From: Lachnospiraceae bacterium
GTDB taxonomy: Bacteria; Bacillota; Clostridia; Lachnospirales; Lachnospiraceae
Assembly: GCA_014804675.1 (NCBI GenBank)
Contig: JAAUZH010000039.1
Span: 62,001-126,000 of the forward strand
Reading direction: 5' to 3'
Length of the DNA: 64,000 nucleotides
A model generated the notes under the pieces. The model saw only the letters and a list, made by a program, of their open reading frames with translations. It searched no databases and was not told the origin of the DNA. Shown piece after piece: positions 17,081-25,813 of the stretch. Made by a program: the position numbers and the translations under genes. Position 1 is the first letter of the stretch, and every line of letters begins with the position of its first letter.

Positions 17081-17446
17081 ATGGATATAATGTCTTATGT
17101 AAATGCCTTTTGGGTAGGGGGATTGATTTGTGCCCTTGTCCAGATACTAATGGAGAAAACAAAGATGATGCCGGGAAGGATTATGGTGCTGTTGGTTTGT
17201 TTGGGCGCTGTGCTCAGTGCTGTAAGCTTATACGAGCCTTTTGTGGAATTTGCAGGCGCAGGGGCCAGCGTACCTTTGGTAGGGTTTGGCAATGTGCTGA
17301 TGAAGGGAGTAAAGGAAGCGGTGGATGAAGCGGGATTCATCGGTATTTTCCAGGGAGGCTTCAAGGCTGGTGCCGTAGGCTGCTCAGCTGCTTTAATATT
17401 TGGCTATATTGCCAGCCTGATTTTTAATCCAAAAATGAAGGATTGA
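17081..17446 (+). CDS. spoVAE: Stage V sporulation protein AE
   Basis: 121 residues with GGGAAAGGA before the ATG. It has four hydrophobic segments and the SpoVAE-type signature FVEFAGAGASVPLVGFGNVL. This corresponds to the small SpoVAE(b) membrane subunit of the dipicolinate channel. In Bacillus it overlaps the spoVAD region; here a terminator and three unrelated genes lie between. I see no convincing sigma-G promoter just upstream, so how it is expressed with the other spoVA genes is open. Confidence 0.88.
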   Translation: MDIMSYVNAFWVGGLICALVQILMEKTKMMPGRIMVLLVCLGAVLSAVSLYEPFVEFAGAGASVPLVGFGNVLMKGVKEAVDEAGFIGIFQGGFKAGAVGCSAALIFGYIASLIFNPKMKD

Positions 17447-17453
17447 TGGAAGG

Positions 17454-17957
17454 TCAGACTTCTTCAAATTCGATATTCATGGAAGAAAATGATTTTTTTA
17501 AGGCACTGTCCCAAATATTGTCTAAGGATTTATCCAATACGAAAGTATGAAAGGCTGTGCCGGTAATACAGGTTAATTTTCCCGTTTCGTATTTGACGAT
17601 CAGGTGCAGGCTTTTTACAAGGGCCGGATCCAGGGTAAGAAGCGGATCAGACAGCAGCTTTTCCAAAAAGCGGTCGCCTACATGAAGCACAAGCTTGAAG
17701 CGGATAGGCGTGTGGCTGCCGCGAATCAGGGAAAAGCAGAGGGGGCGGAGTTCTTTCCATAGAGAAAATTCATTTGTAAGGGCTGGAGTTTCCTCCAGCT
17801 CTTCTTTTGTATAAAAGTCTTTTTGGATTCTTCCATGGATAATAAATTCATTATAGGTAGTAATGGAGGCCTCTTCCATGTAAAAGGTGTCAAAGGCTTC
17901 ACTGTTTAAAAGCTTGTTCATGAATTGTTTTTTATTTGTGATTTCTAATGCAATCAT
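17454..17957 (-). CDS. DUF5721 family protein
   Basis: 167 residues, convergent with spoVAE with only 7 bases between stops. The pattern MIALEITNKKQFMNKLLNSEAFDTF, here seen in part, and the C-terminal TGTAFHTFVLDKSLDNIWD are what I associate with DUF5721, a family I know mainly from Lachnospiraceae. No signal peptide or membrane helix. The role is unknown. A short palindrome, AGACTA/TAGTCT (17991-18004), lies between this gene and the divergent DegV gene and could be an operator for either. Confidence 0.6.
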   Translation of the reverse strand: MIALEITNKKQFMNKLLNSEAFDTFYMEEASITTYNEFIIHGRIQKDFYTKEELEETPALTNEFSLWKELRPLCFSLIRGSHTPIRFKLVLHVGDRFLEKLLSDPLLTLDPALVKSLHLIVKYETGKLTCITGTAFHTFVLDKSLDNIWDSALKKSFSSMNIEFEEV

Positions 17958-18137
17958 GTGAGGATTCTTCCTTTTTGTTTATTAAAGTGGAGACTAACTA
18001 GTCTGATTATAATAGATGGGGTGGAGAGACGCAAGGTAAATGTTTGAGAAGAAAAAATAAAGCTCCCCCTTTTCAAATAGTATCCGATGTGCTATGATAA
18101 GTAGTAATGAAAACTATATGATGCCAGGAGAAAAGTT

Positions 18138-18989
18138 ATGAGATACAAAATCGTAATAGACAGCTGTGGAGATTTAACAGCGGAATTAAAAAAGGATGAA
18201 AGAATAGAAGTAGTACCTTTAGAGCTGCAAGTAGGAGAATACCGTACCTGGGATGATGAAAGCTTTGAACAGGCGGATTTTTTAAAAAGAGTTGCAGCCT
18301 GTCCGGAATGTCCCAAGTCCGCTTGTCCCTCGCCGGAAAGATATATGGAGGCTTATGTAACGGAAGCGGAAGAGGTATATGTGGTAACGCTTTCTTCCAA
18401 TTTAAGCGGCAGCTATAACAGCGCTGTGCTTGGAAAGAATCTGTATCAGGAAAAGTATGGAGAAAAAAATATCCATATTATCAATTCCTGTTCGGCTTCG
18501 GTAGGAGAAACTCAGATTGCGCTAAAGATCATGGAGCTGATTGAGGAAGGAAAGAGCTTTGAGGAAATCGTAAAGCTGGCAGAGGCTTATCGGGATGAAC
18601 AGGATACGTATTTTGTGCTGGATAATCTGGAAACCCTTCGAAAAAACGGACGTTTGTCCAATGTAAAGGCATTGGTGGCATCCACTTTGAGCATTAAGCC
18701 GATTATGGGCGCAACAAAGGAAGGGACTATTGTGCAGCTGGGACAAAGTATAGGAATGAAAAAGGCTTTGCAGAAAATGGCGGATATGATTGCTGACAAA
18801 GTCACATCTGAAATGAAAGAGCCAAAAGAAGCAAGAATAATGGTTTCTCATTGCAACTGTCCGGAAAGAGCAGCGCATATGAAACAACTGTTAGAAGAAA
18901 GAGTGACAGTAAGGGAAATCCTGATAGTAGATACCGCAGGCATCAGCAGCATGTATGCCAATGACGGAGGGGTGATTGTTACGGTATAA
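18138..18989 (+). CDS. DegV family fatty-acid-binding protein
   Basis: 283 residues, AGGAG at 18127-18131. It has the DegV pattern: N-terminal YKIVIDSCGDLT, then SACPSPERYMEAY, the lipid-site segment VVTLSSNLSGSYNSA, and SIKPIMGATKEGTI. DegV/FakB proteins bind fatty acids and can present them to a FakA kinase for phosphorylation and incorporation into lipids. No FakA gene is in the window. TATGAT about 45 bases upstream is a possible -10. Confidence 0.92.
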   Translation: MRYKIVIDSCGDLTAELKKDERIEVVPLELQVGEYRTWDDESFEQADFLKRVAACPECPKSACPSPERYMEAYVTEAEEVYVVTLSSNLSGSYNSAVLGKNLYQEKYGEKNIHIINSCSASVGETQIALKIMELIEEGKSFEEIVKLAEAYRDEQDTYFVLDNLETLRKNGRLSNVKALVASTLSIKPIMGATKEGTIVQLGQSIGMKKALQKMADMIADKVTSEMKEPKEARIMVSHCNCPERAAHMKQLLEERVTVREILIVDTAGISSMYANDGGVIVTV

Positions 18990-19003
18990 TAGGGATGGGA
19001 AAT

Positions 19004-19690
19004 CTATAAAAGCCGTTTATCAAAAAAGGAAAGAGGGAATGTCTTTCCGGTTGTTAAAGTAACCTTACCGGAAGACTTGCTTTTTTCAAATGCCTTGTTG
19101 TAAGAAAACCCCTTTTTATAAGTGATAAAATCACCGCAGAAGTCCACTTCTCTTGCAAAATCCACAATATTTCCCAGCATAAAGATTCCATTGCCGTCCA
19201 TTAGATGAATGTGGACCTGATGCCCTTCCTCTTCGGCATAGACGATGGTGGAAATGGGAATATAAGTTGTCTGTTCTTCGCTTCGAATTTCCATGGTGGG
19301 CACCTTGGCATCCAGCTCCTGTTGATAAATCTTTAAAGCCACCTGAATGAGCTGTTCCATGCGGAGGGGCTTTTGCACCGTCAAATATTCTTCAGAGAAT
19401 TCAGGAAGCATTGCGGTGGATTCTTCCGGCTGACAGATGATGATTTTATTTGAAGGAATGGAGCAGTCTGTCAATTTATCCATAATCTCTCTCATCAACT
19501 GCATATCTGATTGAAAATCCAAAAAAAACATACTATATCTATGAGCTACCGGCCCGATGGAGGCAGCATCCCCGAAGGATTCTATATACAGATTGCCTGC
19601 TGTAGCCATAATGGCATCGCTGACCCGGTCCAATAATCGTTCCATATGCTTTCTGTCTGCTATGTTTTCTGCAATCACCGCAACATACAT
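19004..19690 (-). CDS. LytTR-type response-regulator-like protein
   Basis: 228 residues. The N-terminal 115 residues resemble a receiver domain with hydrophobic strand MFFLDF carrying a possible phospho-Asp, but the usual acidic pair near the start is replaced (AVIAENIADR), so phosphorylation is uncertain. Residues about 130-228 match the LytTR DNA-binding fold (IPISTIVYAEEEGHQVHIHL ... FPLSFFDKRLL). No sensor kinase is adjacent. It is followed by the DUF1294 gene and argG on the same strand, and could regulate nearby or distant genes. Confidence 0.75.
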   Translation of the reverse strand: MYVAVIAENIADRKHMERLLDRVSDAIMATAGNLYIESFGDAASIGPVAHRYSMFFLDFQSDMQLMREIMDKLTDCSIPSNKIIICQPEESTAMLPEFSEEYLTVQKPLRMEQLIQVALKIYQQELDAKVPTMEIRSEEQTTYIPISTIVYAEEEGHQVHIHLMDGNGIFMLGNIVDFAREVDFCGDFITYKKGFSYNKAFEKSKSSGKVTLTTGKTFPLSFFDKRLL

Positions 19691-19738
19691 GGTTTATCTC
19701 CTTTGTCCGATAAAATGATGCCTGTTTGAGAAATGGAA

Positions 19739-20032
19739 TTACATGATTTCAAAGGTAACAGGCAGATACTGCAGCAGGAAAAAAAGTCCTATCTGCAAAA
19801 GCAGGATAGCGGGCATTCCATATAAGAAATACCAATGCCTTGTTTTGTGATGGAAAGTGAACATACCGAGAATGGAGCCGATACTGCCGCCAATGACTGC
19901 CACTGTAAATAAAGTGGCTTCCGGTATGCGGAAGGCCTGTTTCCGGGCCTTCCATTTATCGATTCCCATCAGCAGGAAACCTGCCAGATTTATGAGAATG
20001 AAATAAGCAACCAGAACTAAAATTACATCCAT
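19739..20032 (-). CDS. DUF1294 small membrane protein
   Basis: 97 residues with three hydrophobic segments and the family features GIDKWKARKQAFRIPEATL and GGSIGSILGMFTFHHKT. Proteins of this family are small integral membrane proteins of unknown role. The gene starts 5 bases after the argG stop on the same strand, so it is probably translated from the argG message. Confidence 0.85.
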   Translation of the reverse strand: MDVILVLVAYFILINLAGFLLMGIDKWKARKQAFRIPEATLFTVAVIGGSIGSILGMFTFHHKTRHWYFLYGMPAILLLQIGLFFLLQYLPVTFEIM

Positions 20033-20037
20033 AGAGA

Positions 20038-21255
20038 TTATTTACCCTCTGCTTCCTGCATTTTCATAGCACGTACCTTGCAGGAAAGACCAAATAAGTT
20101 AATGAAGCCTTCTGCATCATGGTGGTCATATAAGTCACCTGTTGTAAAGGAAGCAATGCTCTCATTGTATAAGGTATAAGGAGAAGTAGTGCCGGCTTTT
20201 ATAATGTTTCCTTTATAAAGCTTGAATTTCACTTCGCCGGTAACATATTTCTGAGTGGATTCAATAAATGCCTGGGTTGCTTCCCGAAGAGGAGTGAACC
20301 ACTTTCCTTCGTATACGATTTGAGCCAGCTTATTGCCCATCTCTTCTTTTTCCCGATAAGTATCACGGTCTAAAATAAGCTCTTCCAACTGCTGATGAGC
20401 TTCGTAAAGGATGGTTCCGCCCGGTGTTTCATAAACTCCGCGGGATTTCATTCCTACTACACGATTTTCTACAATATCAACAATACCGATGCCGTGCTTG
20501 CCGCCCAGTCTGTTTAATTCCCGGATGATATCGGAAACCTTCATGGCTTTTCCGTTAATGGATTTGGGGACGCCTGCTTCAAAGGTCATGGTGACATATT
20601 CCCCTTCCTCCGGAGCTTTTTCAGGAGTGGTGCCAAGAACTAATAAATGCTCAAAATTCGGTTCATTTGCCGGATCTTCAAGCTCTAAGCCTTCATGGCT
20701 GATGTGCCACAGGTTTCTGTCACGGCTGTAGGAATTGTCAGCAGAAAAGGGAAGGTCGATGCCATGGGCCTTGCAATATTCAATCTCTGATTCTCTGGAA
20801 TCCAAGGTCCACTTGTCGTTTCTCCATGCAGCAATGATTTTTAAGTCAGGAGCCAGTGCTTTGATGCCAAGCTCAAAACGAATCTGGTCGTTTCCTTTTC
20901 CGGTAGCGCCGTGGCAGATGGCGGTAGCTCCTTCCTTCCTTGCAATTTCAACAAGTCTCTTGGCAATTACAGGTCTTGCCATAGAAGTGCCTAATAAGTA
21001 TTTATTTTCATATACAGCATGAGCCTGTACACAGGGAACTACATACTCATCGCAAAATTCATCTACTACATCTTCAATATACAGCTTGGAAGCGCCGCTC
21101 AATTTTGCTCTTTCCTCCAGACCGTCCAATTCACTTTCCTGCCCGCAGTCGATACATACACAGATTACTTCATAGTCAAAATTTTCCTTTAACCATGGGA
21201 TGATGGCTGTAGTGTCTAATCCGCCTGAATAGGCTAAAATCACTTTTTCTTTCAT
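20038..21255 (-). CDS. argG: Argininosuccinate synthase
   Basis: 405 residues, the normal length. ATP-pyrophosphatase loop AYSGGLDTT at residues 9-17; citrulline/aspartate-binding segments TGKGNDQIRFE and SREIEYC-like SREIEYCKAHGI; GIDLPFSADNSYSRDRN. It joins citrulline and aspartate using ATP, the seventh step of arginine synthesis. TGGAGG (21265-21270 on the reverse strand) precedes the ATG. It is transcribed away from the argCJBD operon, and three ArgR-box-like sequences lie in its promoter region. No argH is in the window. Confidence 0.97.
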   Translation of the reverse strand: MKEKVILAYSGGLDTTAIIPWLKENFDYEVICVCIDCGQESELDGLEERAKLSGASKLYIEDVVDEFCDEYVVPCVQAHAVYENKYLLGTSMARPVIAKRLVEIARKEGATAICHGATGKGNDQIRFELGIKALAPDLKIIAAWRNDKWTLDSRESEIEYCKAHGIDLPFSADNSYSRDRNLWHISHEGLELEDPANEPNFEHLLVLGTTPEKAPEEGEYVTMTFEAGVPKSINGKAMKVSDIIRELNRLGGKHGIGIVDIVENRVVGMKSRGVYETPGGTILYEAHQQLEELILDRDTYREKEEMGNKLAQIVYEGKWFTPLREATQAFIESTQKYVTGEVKFKLYKGNIIKAGTTSPYTLYNESIASFTTGDLYDHHDAEGFINLFGLSCKVRAMKMQEAEGK

Positions 21256-21296
21256 AAATATTATCCTCCAACTTAGTTTGCTTTAGTTACCTTTTA

Positions 21297-21325
21297 AATA
21301 TACAACAAAGCTTGGGGGATTGCAA
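21297..21325 (-). promoter_or_regulatory. Sigma-A-type promoter of argG
   Basis: On the reverse strand TTGCAA (21320-21325), 17 bases, TATATT (21297-21302), about 42 bases before the argG ATG. Confidence 0.7.
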
Positions 21326-21326
21326 G

Positions 21327-21424
21327 TGAAAAATTATGCATAAAAGATGTGGGAGAATTTGCTTTGGTGTGCATAAAATAAAAAATATATTGCATATTAT
21401 TCATAGTAGATGTATAATTATGCA
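21327..21424. promoter_or_regulatory. Cluster of three ARG-box-like sites upstream of argG
   Basis: TGAAAAATTATGCA (21327-21340, next to the -35), TGCATATTATTCA (21391-21403) and TGTATAATTATGCA (21411-21424) share the AT-rich near-palindrome TG(A/C)ATAATTAT-CA seen in ArgR/AhrC operators. The arrangement of one site at the promoter and two upstream fits hexameric ArgR binding. The repressor gene is not in this window. Confidence 0.6.
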
Positions 21425-21436
21425 AGGTGAGGGAAG

Positions 21437-21618
21437 GAGATTGGATAGGGGACGCAGGAGCAGCCGGCTTGTATAGAAGTTTTCCGGGCACGCTCCCGCT
21501 CTATGAAGACGCAGCGGTACTAACGCACCAAAGTACGGTGCGTAAGGACCGGCGACTTCATCAAGGCCTGGAAAACTTCTATACAAGCCGGCTGCTCCTG
21601 CTGGGTATCGGAATGCCT
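21437..21618 (+). repeat. Dispersed palindromic element, copy 2
   Basis: Arms 21454-21489 and 21566-21601 (36 bp, one mismatch) enclose the conserved core. The flanks GGACGCAGG (left) and CCTGCTGG (right) are shared with copies 3 and 5. In the core, TATGAAG pairs with CTTCATC where copy 1 has TACAAAG/CTTTGTC, a double compensatory change. It lies between argG and argC and points toward copy 3. Confidence 0.9.
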
Positions 21619-21769
21619 GGGGTTGCGGACTTTGGTAATAGCTTAGTGTGGTTTTCAGCTTTTTAGAAATAAAGCAAGTTTTATCTTAAACTGAAATACC
21701 TCTTAAGCGAGCTAAAAGCATTCCGTGTCATTTCGATAGAATAAGGCAATCAGTTTTTCTAAATAAACT

Positions 21770-21955
21770 AGGCCTTTCCACAGCCAGCAGGTGCCGCTCT
21801 GTTATCGGGTTGTCTTCCGGGCCTTGGCAAAGTCGCCGGCACTTACGCACCGTACTTTGGTGCGTTAGTACCGCTGCGTCTTTGCAGAGCGAAAGCGTGC
21901 CCGGAAGACAACCCGATAACAGAGCGGCACCTGCGTCCTCTTATCCAAATCCCCC
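21770..21955 (-). repeat. Dispersed palindromic element, copy 3 (inverted relative to copy 2)
   Basis: Arms 21787-21822 and 21899-21934 are perfect 36-bp complements with middle sequence unlike copy 2. The core and the CCAGCAGG/CCTGCGTCC ends are conserved. The 150 bases between copies 2 and 3 (21619-21769) contain no gene or repeat that I recognise. Together the two copies take up most of the 850-base argG-argC gap. Confidence 0.9.
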
Positions 21956-22017
21956 GCCTTCCACCAGAAAATTAAGCAAAATGATAAAACTTTTCTCCTC
22001 CTTTATCCATTCTCATA

Positions 22018-22046
22018 TTGAGTTTCCCTTCATTTTGAAGTATGAT
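22018..22046 (+). promoter_or_regulatory. Sigma-A-type promoter of the argC operon
   Basis: TTGAGT (22018-22023), 17 bases, TATGAT (22041-22046), 57 bases before the argC GTG. I see no ARG-box-like sequence overlapping it. Confidence 0.65.
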
Positions 22047-22103
22047 AAAAGAATTGTAGCAAAAGAAATAGAAAAATAAGAACATTTAGCGAGGTAAACA
22101 ATT

Positions 22104-23066
22104 GTGAAAACAAAGATTTTTATTGATGGCAGTGAAGGCACTACCGGATTAAGGATTCACGAACGCTTTCAGGTGCGTGATGATATTGAATTATTGACCA
22201 TATCCAAGGAGCTTAGAAAGGATACGGAGGAAAGAAAGAGATTAATCAATGCTTCGGACATTACTTTCTTGTGTCTGCCGGATGCTGCCGCAAGAGAATC
22301 GGTAAGCCTTGTGGAAAATGAACAGGTTAAAATCATTGACACCTCTACGGCCCACAGGACGGAAGAGGGATGGGCATATGGGTTTCCGGAATTATCGGAT
22401 GGACATAGAAAAGCAATTGCTTCTGGAAAAAGAATTGCCGTTCCGGGATGTCATGCTACCGGATTTATTTCTTTGACATATCCATTAGTGGCTTCCGGCA
22501 TTCTCTCGCCGGATTATCCGGTGGCGGCTTTTTCCCTTACCGGCTACAGCGGCGGCGGAAAGAAGATGATTGGGGAATATGAAGCAGAAAAACGTGATAA
22601 GGCTCTGGATTCACCAAGGGAATATGCCCTGTCCCAGCAGCACAAGCATTTAAAGGAAATGCAGAAAATAACAGGACTTGGCAGACAGCCCTTGTTTTCA
22701 CCTATTGTTGCGGATTACTACAGTGGAATGGTAGTATCCCTTCCGCTTTATACTGAAGCTTTAAAAATAGAAGGAAAGAAAGAGGCGGACATGCCGGAAA
22801 GACTTCGGAGCTTTTATAGGGAGTATTATAAAGGACAGCAGTTTCTTAAAGTTATGGATGAGAAGGAAACGGATGCCTTAAACGGGATGCTTCCCGGAAA
22901 TCTGTGCAGCGGCTGGGACGGTTTAAGAATTTATGTAACAGGCAATGAGGAACGGGTAGTCGTATCGGCACAGTTTGATAATTTAGGAAAAGGCGCTTCG
23001 GGAGCTGCTATCCAGTGTTTGAATATTTTACTTGGCTGCGAAGAAAGCAAGGGACTGAATTTATGA
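22104..23066 (+). CDS. argC: N-acetyl-gamma-glutamyl-phosphate reductase
   Basis: 320 residues from a GTG at 22104, with GAGG at 22091-22094. N-terminal FIDGSEGTTGLRIHERF (nucleotide-binding), catalytic cysteine in VPGCHATGF near residue 117, and SLTGYSGGGKKMI. The short form and the N-terminal sequence fit the class 2 ArgC type. It reduces N-acetylglutamyl phosphate with NADPH. It is the first gene of argC-GNAT-argJ-argB-argD. Its stop overlaps the next start (ATGA). Confidence 0.95.
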   Translation: MKTKIFIDGSEGTTGLRIHERFQVRDDIELLTISKELRKDTEERKRLINASDITFLCLPDAAARESVSLVENEQVKIIDTSTAHRTEEGWAYGFPELSDGHRKAIASGKRIAVPGCHATGFISLTYPLVASGILSPDYPVAAFSLTGYSGGGKKMIGEYEAEKRDKALDSPREYALSQQHKHLKEMQKITGLGRQPLFSPIVADYYSGMVVSLPLYTEALKIEGKKEADMPERLRSFYREYYKGQQFLKVMDEKETDALNGMLPGNLCSGWDGLRIYVTGNEERVVVSAQFDNLGKGASGAAIQCLNILLGCEESKGLNL

Positions 23067-23506
23067 TAAGGGCAATGGAAGAAAAGGATTATGAGCAGGT
23101 ACATAGTTTGTGGATGAGTATTAAAAACTTTGCCATAAGGAGTCAGGATGATTCAAAGGAAGGAGTGGCTCGATTCCTGAGGAGGAATCCGGGCATCAGT
23201 GTGGTGGCAGAGGAAGATGGCAGGATCGTGGGAGCGATTCTCTGCGGACATGATGGAAGAAGAGGGTGCTTATATCATGTGTGTGTCAGTGAGCAGTATC
23301 GCTTACGGGGCATTGGAAAGGCAATGGTGGTCTATTGTATGGAGGCTTTGAAAAAAGAAAAGATCAATAAAGTATCGCTGATTGCATTTTCGGAAAATGA
23401 TATTGGAAATGCCTTTTGGAAAGAAATCGGCTGGACGAAAAGAGAAGATTTGAATTATTATGATTTTACTCTAAATAAAGAAAATATTGTTGCATTCAAC
23501 AGATAG
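23063..23506 (+). CDS. GNAT acetyltransferase within the arginine operon
   Basis: 147 residues from the ATG at 23063, which overlaps the argC stop by four bases. GNAT fold with the acetyl-CoA loop QYRLRGIGKAMV near residue 80 and beta-strand DGRIVGAILCGHDGRRG before it. Its coupling to argC and argJ suggests it could be an acetylglutamate synthase supplying acetylglutamate, as small GNAT proteins do in some bacteria. The sequence alone does not show the substrate, so I leave the symbol blank. Confidence 0.8.
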   Translation: MIRAMEEKDYEQVHSLWMSIKNFAIRSQDDSKEGVARFLRRNPGISVVAEEDGRIVGAILCGHDGRRGCLYHVCVSEQYRLRGIGKAMVVYCMEALKKEKINKVSLIAFSENDIGNAFWKEIGWTKREDLNYYDFTLNKENIVAFNR

Positions 23507-23528
23507 TAAGAGAATAGGAGAGATGGGG

Positions 23529-24752
23529 ATGAAAGAAATCAATGGCGGAGTGACTGCTGCAAAAGGATTTTGGGCTGCAGGAGTGGAAGCAAATATCAAA
23601 TATAAAGATCGAAAAGACATGGCTCTTGTTTACAGCGAGAAACCCTGTGTGGCAGCAGGAACCTTTACCAGCAATGTGGTAAAAGCTGCCTGTGTAACAT
23701 GGGATCAGGAAATTGTAGCCAATTCCCCTTATGCCCAGGCGGTTATCGTGAATGCAGGAATTGCCAATGCCTGCACCGGAAAGCAGGGATATGAATACTG
23801 TGATGCTACCGCAAAAAAAGCGGCAGAAGTATTGGACATTCCAAAGGAAAGCGTGCTTGTGGCTTCTACTGGTGTCATAGGAATGCAGCTTCCCGTTGAT
23901 AAGATTGTAAGGGGAGTGGAATTGTTAGCAGAAGCTAAGTCAGCAGACCGGGCAGGCGCACAGGCTGCGGCAGAGGCGATTATGACTACTGATACAAAGG
24001 ATAAACAGGTGGCGGTTACCTTGGAGATAGACGGGAAGACCGTGACGGTAGGAGGAATGTGCAAGGGCTCAGGCATGATACATCCCAATATGTGCACGAT
24101 GCTTGCTTTCATTACAACGGATATTGCCATAAAAAAGGAACTGCTGCAGGAAGCCCTTAGGAAAGATGTACAGGATACTTACAATATGGTTTCTGTGGAC
24201 GGGGATACTTCTACCAACGATACGGTGTTAGTACTGGCTAACGGTATGGCAGGCAATGGGGAAATAACAGAAAAGAATGAAGATTATGAAAGGTTCGTGG
24301 AAGCACTGCATTTCGTTAATGAGACACTGGCAAAGAAAATGGCGGGAGACGGTGAGGGGGCTACTGCCTTATTTGAAGCAAAGGTTATCCATGCCGCTAC
24401 GAAGGAGCAGGCAAAGACCATTGCTAAATCTGTCATCTGTTCTTCACTGACCAAGGCGGCCATTTTCGGGCATGATGCCAATTGGGGAAGAATTTTATGC
24501 GCCATGGGCTATTCCGGTGCAGAATTTAATCCGGAGGCAGTGGAATTGTTCTTCCAGTCTGAATCGGGAAAAATTCAGATTTACAAGGATGGGCTTGCTG
24601 TAGATTATAGCGAAGAAGAGGCAAGCAAAATTCTTTCGGATGAACAGGTAACGGTTTTGATTGATATGAAATCAGGGGAAGCCGATGCCTGCGCATGGGG
24701 CTGCGACTTAAGCTATGAGTATGTAAAAATCAATGCGGATTATCGTTCTTAA
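23529..24752 (+). CDS. argJ: Bifunctional ornithine acetyltransferase/N-acetylglutamate synthase
   Basis: 407 residues from the ATG at 23529, 8 bases after AGGAG (23516-23520). ArgJ precursors cleave themselves before a conserved Thr; here the site is KGSGMIHPNMCTML near residue 188, with Cys where Ala is usual before the Thr. Other hallmarks are AAGTFTSNVVKAA, ASTGVIGMQLP, TDTKDK and FGHDANWGRI. It transfers acetyl from acetylornithine to glutamate, recycling the acetyl group. Confidence 0.96.
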   Translation: MKEINGGVTAAKGFWAAGVEANIKYKDRKDMALVYSEKPCVAAGTFTSNVVKAACVTWDQEIVANSPYAQAVIVNAGIANACTGKQGYEYCDATAKKAAEVLDIPKESVLVASTGVIGMQLPVDKIVRGVELLAEAKSADRAGAQAAAEAIMTTDTKDKQVAVTLEIDGKTVTVGGMCKGSGMIHPNMCTMLAFITTDIAIKKELLQEALRKDVQDTYNMVSVDGDTSTNDTVLVLANGMAGNGEITEKNEDYERFVEALHFVNETLAKKMAGDGEGATALFEAKVIHAATKEQAKTIAKSVICSSLTKAAIFGHDANWGRILCAMGYSGAEFNPEAVELFFQSESGKIQIYKDGLAVDYSEEEASKILSDEQVTVLIDMKSGEADACAWGCDLSYEYVKINADYRS

Positions 24753-24807
24753 TAATCGGAAACGGATGAGAAAGGAAATATGGAAATAGACGGAAGGAGG
24801 TTCTTAT

Positions 24808-25704
24808 ATGGACAGGCATATGGAACAAGTATTGCAAAAGGCGGAGGTGCTCATTGAAGCCCTGCCTTATATTCAGAAATATAACAGAAGGATCATCGTG
24901 GTGAAATATGGCGGAAGCGCTATGGCAAACGAGGAAATACAACGGAACGTCATTAAGGACGTTACGTTATTAAAGCTGGTAGGCTTTAAGCCTATTATCG
25001 TTCATGGCGGCGGAAAGGAAATCAGCCGCTGGGTAGGAAAGGTAGGAAAGGAAGCAAAGTTCGTAAACGGGCTCCGGGTAACGGATGAGGAAACTATGGA
25101 AATTGCGGAAATGGTCCTTTCCAAGGTCAATAAGCAGTTAGTAACCATGGTGCAGGAGCTTGGGGTAAAGGCAGTGGGAATCAGTGGAAAAGACGGAGAG
25201 CTGCTTCAGGTGGACAAAAAGTATTCCCAGGGCGAGGATATTGGTTTTGTAGGGGATATCAAACAGGTCAATCCAAAGATTTTATACGATCTTTTGGAAA
25301 AGGATTTTCTTCCAATCGTGGCGCCTATCGGACTTGGAGATGATTATCAGGGCTATAATATCAATGCAGATGATGCGGCATGTGCCATTGCTAAGGCGGT
25401 AGGGGCGCAAAAGCTGGCATTTTTAACGGATATTGAAGGTTTATACCGGAATATTGAAGATAAGTCCAGCTTTATTTCCAGGCTGACTGTCAGCGAGGCG
25501 GATCAATTGATTGAGGAAGGCATGATTGGAGGCGGTATGCTTCCAAAGCTGAATAACTGTACTTCTGCAATTAAAAACGGTGTAAACAGAGTCCACATTC
25601 TGGATGGACGCATTCCTCATTGCCTGCTTTTGGAAATATTTACGGACAAGGGAATCGGAACAGCAATTATTGCGGATGAGGATGTGAATTCCATGGCGAA
25701 TTAG
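24808..25704 (+). CDS. argB: Acetylglutamate kinase
   Basis: 298 residues, GGAAGGAGG just before the ATG. Amino-acid kinase fold: VVKYGGSAM near residue 31, the substrate loop [13 protein letters not shown], and [17 protein letters not shown] near residue 182, plus [13 protein letters not shown] at the C-terminus. It phosphorylates N-acetylglutamate, the usual arginine feedback point. The N-terminal helix (about 20 residues before the first strand) is the type found in arginine-inhibited hexameric enzymes, so feedback control is likely. Confidence 0.97.
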   Translation: MDRHMEQVLQKAEVLIEALPYIQKYNRRIIVVKYGGSAMANEEIQRNVIKDVTLLKLVGFKPIIVHGGGKEISRWVGKVGKEAKFVNGLRVTDEETMEIAEMVLSKVNKQLVTMVQELGVKAVGISGKDGELLQVDKKYSQGEDIGFVGDIKQVNPKILYDLLEKDFLPIVAPIGLGDDYQGYNINADDAACAIAKAVGAQKLAFLTDIEGLYRNIEDKSSFISRLTVSEADQLIEEGMIGGGMLPKLNNCTSAIKNGVNRVHILDGRIPHCLLLEIFTDKGIGTAIIADEDVNSMAN

Positions 25705-25813
25705 AAGAGCGGATATAAAATGAGGAAGCTCTTTTAAGACTGCTGGCAATGGACAGAGAGATAAGGATGAAGGCTAAGAATAGAAAGTAAAAAATGGAAA
25801 GGAAGAGCAGAAG

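Noticed and set aside
17081..17446. A second spoVAC-like gene
   Set aside because: The FAGAGA motif is shared by SpoVAC and SpoVAE, but the shorter length and start fit SpoVAE.
21427..21666. Reading frames running through the palindromic elements with similar peptides (also at 28973-29302, 41941-42147 and 41997-42194)
   Set aside because: The shared peptide pattern follows from the conserved nucleotide core. There are no ribosome sites, frames differ on the two strands, and the arms vary freely, which is not expected of coding sequence.
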